From: JANLTP01 sp031363055 | GTDB lineage: Bacteria; Pseudomonadota; Gammaproteobacteria; Burkholderiales; Burkholderiaceae_E | NCBI GenBank assembly: GCA_031363055.1 | Contig: JANLTP010000225.1 | Coordinates: 1-18,129 of the forward strand | DNA length: 18,129 nt | Direction: 5' to 3' | Shown: positions 14,301 to 18,129 of the stretch, in pieces | Numbering within the stretch: position 1 is the stretch's first letter | Layout: each line of letters starts with the position of its first letter | Notes under the pieces: generated by a model | Told to the model about the DNA's origin: nothing | Databases searched by the model: none | What the model saw: only the letters and a program-made list of their open reading frames with translations | Program-made: the position numbers and the translations under genes

Positions 14301-15914
14301 GTGACTACATTGCACAGTTTGATGCGCGCACTGAAGGTCGCTGCAGGCACCTTGGTGCTGCTTGCCGCCCAGCCCCTGCTGGCCCAGGGCACCCCGCAAA
14401 AGGGTGGCACGCTAGTCCTGGTGGTGCAGCCTGAGCCGCCCACCTTGGCGTCCTATCAAAGCACTGCCGGTCCGATCGGCCAGGTAGCCACCAAGGTCTA
14501 TGAAGGGCTGCTCGAATACAACTTCGAACTCAAACCGATTCCCGGTCTGGCCAAGTCGTGGACGGTAAGTGACGATGGCAAGACCGTGACCTTCAAGCTG
14601 CAAGAGGGCGTGAAGTTCCACGATGGCAAGCCATTCACCAGCGCCGATGTGCAGTTCAGCGTGATGGATGTCCTCAAGAAGGTGCACCCGCGAGGCGTCA
14701 ACACCTTCAAGGCGGTTACCGCGATCGACACGCCAGATCCGCTGACAGCCGTATTCCGCCTCAGCGAACCGGCACCGTACATGATGATGGCGCTGTCCTC
14801 TTACGAGTCGCCGATGATCCCCAAACATGTCTACGGTGAGGGCGACATTGCGCGTCACCCCAACGCAAACACGCCAGTCGGCACCGGTCCCTTCAAGTTC
14901 GGCGAATGGCAAAAGGGCCAGTTCATGCGATTCGATCGGAACCCCGACTATCGCAAGCCGGGACTGCCGCATGTCGATCGCATCGTCGCGCGCTTCATCG
15001 CCGATGGTGGCACGCGCTCGGCAACTCTGGAGACCCAGGAAGTGCACCTGGGCGGCTTTAATGCGGTGCCGCCGGTGGACGTCAAGCGATTGCAGGCGCT
15101 GCCGCACATTGCGGTGACGGCAAAGGGCTACGAGATGCAGGCCCCGATCGTGCAACTGGACTTCAATACGACCAAGGCGCCATTCGATGATGTCAAGGTG
15201 CGCCAAGCGGTGGCCTACGCGATAGATCGCAAGTTCGTGATCGACAACATCTGGTTCGGTTTTGGCCGGCCGGCCAGCGGGCCGATCAGCTCGAACTTCA
15301 AAGCTAACGGGCTCTACACGGCGGAGGTCAAGAACTACAACGTCGCCAACGGCATCGAGCTGGCCAACAAGCTGCTCGACGAGGCCGGCAAGCCGCGTGG
15401 TGCCGATGGCACGCGCTTTGAAATCATTCATGACATCACGCCCTACGGCGAAGAATGGCGCCGATTTGGCGAATACGCCCAGCAGCAGTTGGGCAAGATC
15501 GGCATCAAGGTCACCCTGCGTTACGAAGACGTGCCCACCTGGCTGCGGCGCATCTACACCAACTACGACTTTCAGCTCACCAACAACTGGATTCAGACGC
15601 TGGCCGACCCGGTGATCGGTGTGCACCGGCTCTACCATTCCAACGCCATCAAGCCGGGCACCGTGTTTGTCAACGACTCGCGCTGGAACAGCAAGGAAAC
15701 CGACGCGCTGATGGACAGCGCCGCTCTGGAGAGTGACACCAAGAAGCGCGCGGCGATCTACCACGATCTGCAAAAGCGTGTGGTGGAGGCCAGTCCACTG
15801 GTGTTCGTGCACGAACTCGATTTCGTCACGGTCTACAACAAAAAGGTCAACAACTTCCCGCTGAGCCCGCTCGGTTTGTATTCGTCATTCGATCAGGTCT
15901 GGCTCGCCAAATAA
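14301..15914 (+). CDS. ABC importer periplasmic binding protein, family 5 (peptide/opine type)
   Basis: This 537-residue protein is a family 5 extracellular solute-binding protein (DppA/OppA group), which captures peptides or similar compounds in the periplasm. It starts at GTG 14301 with AGGG six bases upstream. A signal peptide of about 28 residues is visible: basic M-R-A-L-K, a hydrophobic core V-A-A-G-T-L-V-L-L-A-A, and a cleavage region around L-L-A-Q-G. No lipobox Cys is present, so it should be free in the periplasm. Family signatures follow: L-A-K-S-W-T-V-S-D-D-G-K-T-V-T-F-K-L and V-K-F-H-D-G-K-P-F-T-S-A-D-V at ~80-117, T-P-V-G-T-G-P-F-K-F at ~190, and V-R-Q-A-V-A-Y-A-I-D-R near 300. 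The ligand is unknown; its place right after the PLP enzyme suggests a sulfur-containing amino-acid derivative or peptide. Confidence 0.93.
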   Translation: MTTLHSLMRALKVAAGTLVLLAAQPLLAQGTPQKGGTLVLVVQPEPPTLASYQSTAGPIGQVATKVYEGLLEYNFELKPIPGLAKSWTVSDDGKTVTFKLQEGVKFHDGKPFTSADVQFSVMDVLKKVHPRGVNTFKAVTAIDTPDPLTAVFRLSEPAPYMMMALSSYESPMIPKHVYGEGDIARHPNANTPVGTGPFKFGEWQKGQFMRFDRNPDYRKPGLPHVDRIVARFIADGGTRSATLETQEVHLGGFNAVPPVDVKRLQALPHIAVTAKGYEMQAPIVQLDFNTTKAPFDDVKVRQAVAYAIDRKFVIDNIWFGFGRPASGPISSNFKANGLYTAEVKNYNVANGIELANKLLDEAGKPRGADGTRFEIIHDITPYGEEWRRFGEYAQQQLGKIGIKVTLRYEDVPTWLRRIYTNYDFQLTNNWIQTLADPVIGVHRLYHSNAIKPGTVFVNDSRWNSKETDALMDSAALESDTKKRAAIYHDLQKRVVEASPLVFVHELDFVTVYNKKVNNFPLSPLGLYSSFDQVWLAK

Positions 15915-15993
15915 GCGGGCAGGCAAGCGGCAAGGTAAACGGTTTAGTGAGTAACGTGGTGAGCGGTGCGGCAAACGGCCAGAGGATTGCGCC

Positions 15994-16977
15994 ATGGCAT
16001 TGACTCGAGGCCTGGGTTTCGCGCTGCGGCGCCTGCTTCAGGCAGTGCCAACGGTGCTGGTGATCGTGGCCTTGAACTTCATGCTGCTGCAGTTGGCACC
16101 GGGCGACGCGGCCGATGTGCTGGCCGGCGAGGCCGGCTCGGCAACACCCGAATTCATGGCGCAGTTGCGCCAAAAATTCGGGCTCGACCAACCGCTGGGC
16201 GTTCAACTGCTGTTGTACATGAAGCAGATCGTCAGCTTCGATCTGGGTTATTCGTTTCGCCACGACATGTCGGTCGGCAAGCTGATTCTGTCGCGGCTGG
16301 GCCCAACCCTGCTGTTGATGCTGACGGTCTTTGTGCTGTCGGTGCTGGCCGGTGCCTTGCTGGGTAGCCTGGCTGCCCGCCATCTGAATCGCTGGCAGGA
16401 CAACATGATCTCCATGCTGACCGTACTGGCCTACGCCACGCCGGTGTTCTGGGCCGGACTGATGCTGATCGTCGTGTTTTCGATCAAGCTCGGCTGGTTT
16501 CCGACCAGCGGCATGCAACAGGTGGCCGCCTTCCACCAAGGCTGGGCGCGCTGGGTCGATATCGCCCACCATCTGGTGTTGCCTGCGCTCACACTGACCC
16601 TGTTTTACCTGGCGCTCTACACCCGGCTCATGCGTGCTTCGGTGCTCGAGCAGTTCTCCATGGACTACGTCGTGACCGCCCGCGCAAAGGGGTTGACGGA
16701 GCGACAGATTGCGCGCCGCCACGTGATGCGTAATGCCCTGATGCCAGTGGTCACCATGGCGGGCGTCCAGGCGGGCGCCTTGCTCGGTGGTGCAGTCGTT
16801 GTGGAGACCGTATTTGCCTGGCCCGGCCTGGGCCTGCTGGCCTATGAGTCACTCTTTGCGCGCGACCTGAATTTGCTGCTGGGCATCTTCTTTATCTCGA
16901 CTTGCCTGGTGGTGCTGGTCAATCTGCTGGTCGATTTGGCGTACTCGATGCTCGATCCACGCATCGAACAACGCTGA
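15994..16977 (+). CDS. ABC importer permease, DppB/OppB type
   Basis: This 327-residue inner-membrane protein is the first permease of the importer. It starts with a hydrophobic helix (~13-34) followed by the periplasmic P-G-D-A-A-D-V-L and L-R-Q-K-F-G-L-D-Q-P-L stretch typical of DppB. Further helices lie at ~104-126, ~140-164, ~194-214, ~250-275 and ~292-316. The cytoplasmic EAA loop that contacts the ATPases is at about 229-251 (A-R-A-K-G-L-T-E-R-Q-I-A-R-R-H-V-M-R-N-A-L). AGAGGA seven bases upstream supports the ATG at 15994. A 79-base gap with G-rich, loosely repeated GCGGCAA-like words separates it from the binding-protein gene. Confidence 0.94.
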   Translation: MALTRGLGFALRRLLQAVPTVLVIVALNFMLLQLAPGDAADVLAGEAGSATPEFMAQLRQKFGLDQPLGVQLLLYMKQIVSFDLGYSFRHDMSVGKLILSRLGPTLLLMLTVFVLSVLAGALLGSLAARHLNRWQDNMISMLTVLAYATPVFWAGLMLIVVFSIKLGWFPTSGMQQVAAFHQGWARWVDIAHHLVLPALTLTLFYLALYTRLMRASVLEQFSMDYVVTARAKGLTERQIARRHVMRNALMPVVTMAGVQAGALLGGAVVVETVFAWPGLGLLAYESLFARDLNLLLGIFFISTCLVVLVNLLVDLAYSMLDPRIEQR

Positions 16978-16997
16978 ACGCGGCAGTCTCCTGCGAC

Positions 16998-17825
16998 ATG
17001 AATAACGGAATCTCCCGCTTCATGCGTCACAAGCCGGCGGTCGTCGGTTTGCTGCTCCTGCTGCTGGTGGTCCTGGCGGCGGCGCTGGCCGGAGTGTTGT
17101 CACCAGCCGATCCCTTTGCGCTGGTCGGTAAACCATTCCAACCGCCGTTCGGCGAACATCTGCTGGGGACCGACATGTTGGGCCGTGACCTCGCGGCCGG
17201 CGTCCTGTATGGCGCACGCACCACCTTGCTGGTCAGCCTGGTCGCCACCACCATCGCCACTCTGGTGGGTGTGACGATTGGCGGCCTGGCAGGCTACTTC
17301 GGTGGCAAGCTGGACAGCCTTTTGATGCGGTTCACCGAGTTGTTCCAGACCATTCCGTTCTTTCTCTTTGCTATTCTGCTGGTCGCAGTGCTGGGCGCGT
17401 CGATTCGCAACGTCATCTTTGCCATCGCCGTGGTTTCCTGGCCGCCGATGGCGCGACTGGTTCGTGGCGAGTTCATGTCCCTGCGCGACCGCGAATTCGT
17501 GCAGGCTTGTGTTGCCATGGGCATGGGCCACCTGCGCATCATCTTCGTCCACATTCTGCCGAACACGCTGTCATCGATCATCGTGACCGGCTCACTGATG
17601 GTGGCCACCGCCATACTGATCGAATCAGGCCTGTCGTTTTTGGGCTTGTCGGACGCCAACACCATGAGTTGGGGCTTCATCATCGGCTCCGGGCGCACCG
17701 TGTTGCGCACGGCCTGGTGGATTTGTGCGGTACCGGGTGCCGCGATTCTGGTGACGGTCATGGCCATCAATCTGGTCGGAGACGGACTGAACGACGCCCT
17801 TAACCCACGGCTGCGTTCGTTATGA
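16998..17825 (+). CDS. ABC importer permease, DppC/OppC type
   Basis: This 275-residue protein is the second permease. After a short N-terminus (R-H-K-P-A-V-V-G-L-L-L) comes the first helix (~14-36). The DppC signature H-L-L-G-T-D-M-L-G-R-D is at 54-64. The core helices follow, with the EAA-type loop at about 169-190 (Q-A-C-V-A-M-G-M-G-H-L-R-I-I-F-V-H-I-L-P-N). ATG 16998 is preferred because it gives the normal N-terminus; an upstream in-frame start at 16902 lies inside the previous gene. No clear Shine-Dalgarno is seen, which fits coupling to the permease 20 bases upstream. Its stop overlaps the ATPase start (ATGA). Confidence 0.94.
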   Translation: MNNGISRFMRHKPAVVGLLLLLLVVLAAALAGVLSPADPFALVGKPFQPPFGEHLLGTDMLGRDLAAGVLYGARTTLLVSLVATTIATLVGVTIGGLAGYFGGKLDSLLMRFTELFQTIPFFLFAILLVAVLGASIRNVIFAIAVVSWPPMARLVRGEFMSLRDREFVQACVAMGMGHLRIIFVHILPNTLSSIIVTGSLMVATAILIESGLSFLGLSDANTMSWGFIIGSGRTVLRTAWWICAVPGAAILVTVMAINLVGDGLNDALNPRLRSL

Positions 17826-18129
17826 GCGAATCAACGCCGCTGTTACAGATCGACGGTCTGAGCATTCGCCTGCCGGCTCTGGCCGACCGCAGCCATGCGG
17901 TGGAGGATGTGCGGCTCAATCTGTCGCGCAACCAGATTCTGTGCGTGGTCGGCGAGTCCGGCTCGGGCAAGTCCGTGATGTCGCGGGCAATCCTGGGTCT
18001 CTTCCCGTCCAGTCAGGTGCAACCGAGCGCTGGCCGGATTCTTTTTGAAGGCGAGGATCTACTCAAGGCCTCGCCCGAACGCCTGCGCACGCTGCGAGGC
18101 AATCGCATCGGCATGATCTTCCAGGAGCC
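17822..18129 (+). CDS. ABC importer ATPase, DppD/OppD type (3' end outside window)
   Basis: The first ~102 residues of an ABC ATPase are present; the frame is still open at the window edge. The Walker A motif G-E-S-G-S-G-K-S is at 44-51 and the Q-loop (M-I-F-Q-E) is at 98-102, where the window ends. The L-Q-I-D-G-L-S-I-R-L start and the S-x-x-G-L-F-P spacing fit the peptide-importer DppD/OppD type, which often occurs with a second ATPase (DppF) just downstream. Its ATG overlaps the permease stop by four bases. It powers import of whatever the binding protein captures. Confidence 0.93.
   Translation, partial: MSESTPLLQIDGLSIRLPALADRSHAVEDVRLNLSRNQILCVVGESGSGKSVMSRAILGLFPSSQVQPSAGRILFEGEDLLKASPERLRTLRGNRIGMIFQE

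Noticed and set aside
14412..15812. Long reverse-strand open frame (466 codons) opposite the binding-protein gene
   Set aside because: It lies wholly inside a well-supported gene and its translation is a His/Arg/Val-rich shadow with no family signature. Open antisense frames are common in G/C-rich DNA.
15915..15993. Possible small RNA or repeat array between the binding protein and first permease genes
   Set aside because: GCGGCAA-like words recur but without regular spacing or a stable hairpin; at 79 bases it is a plausible ordinary operon gap.
15847..16722. Reverse-strand open frame (291 codons) over the first permease
   Set aside because: Gln/His-rich antisense shadow of a permease gene; no independent coding evidence.

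Overview
The window reads as ordinary, gene-dense proteobacterial chromosome, roughly 60% G+C by eye. The family mix suggests a betaproteobacterium, most likely Burkholderiales-like: an acyl-CoA dehydrogenase with an APH-type kinase and a CaiB/BaiF protein, a HypT-like LysR regulator, a D-cysteine desulfhydrase-type enzyme beside a Dpp-type ABC transporter, and a J-domain protein. This placement is inference; there is no rRNA or other marker here. Every gene I can support lies on the + strand. I see no tRNA, rRNA, CRISPR array, insertion sequence or integrase.

Layout. (1) 1-2623, acyl-CoA metabolism: the 3' end of an acyl-CoA dehydrogenase, an aminoglycoside-phosphotransferase-fold kinase of the ACAD10/11-LvaA type, and a family III CoA-transferase/alpha-methylacyl-CoA racemase homologue with its catalytic His, Asp and Glu. 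(2) 2697-5375: an RtcB RNA ligase without its usual partners, then a YihY/BrkB membrane protein with a winged-helix-like tail. (3) 5397-6104: a wrecked HAD-phosphatase pseudogene followed by about 240 bases with no convincing gene. (4) 6105-8197: an MFS carrier translationally coupled to a short-chain dehydrogenase. (5) 8245-12124: a probable operon of poorly understood genes: a cytoplasmic six-Asp-box beta-propeller, a J-domain protein, an unrecognised 356-residue protein, and what looks like the N-terminal remnant of a longer conserved protein. (6) 12190-18129: a HypT-like LysR regulator, an intergenic region with two dyads (one fits the LysR T-N11-A rule), then a PLP-dependent D-cysteine desulfhydrase/L-cysteate sulfo-lyase-like enzyme and a Dpp/Opp-type ABC importer (binding protein, two permeases, start of the first ATPase).

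How they may work together. Region 1 could degrade 4-hydroxy or branched acyl-CoAs. Region 6 looks like a regulated uptake-and-cleavage module: the importer brings in a small peptide or amino-acid-like compound and the PLP enzyme releases sulfide or sulfite from it, under the adjacent LysR protein. Region 5 is the least explained. Its J-protein and 356-residue neighbour, overlapping by one base, are the best candidate for an undescribed functional pair. I found no clear sign of a new defence or mobile system.
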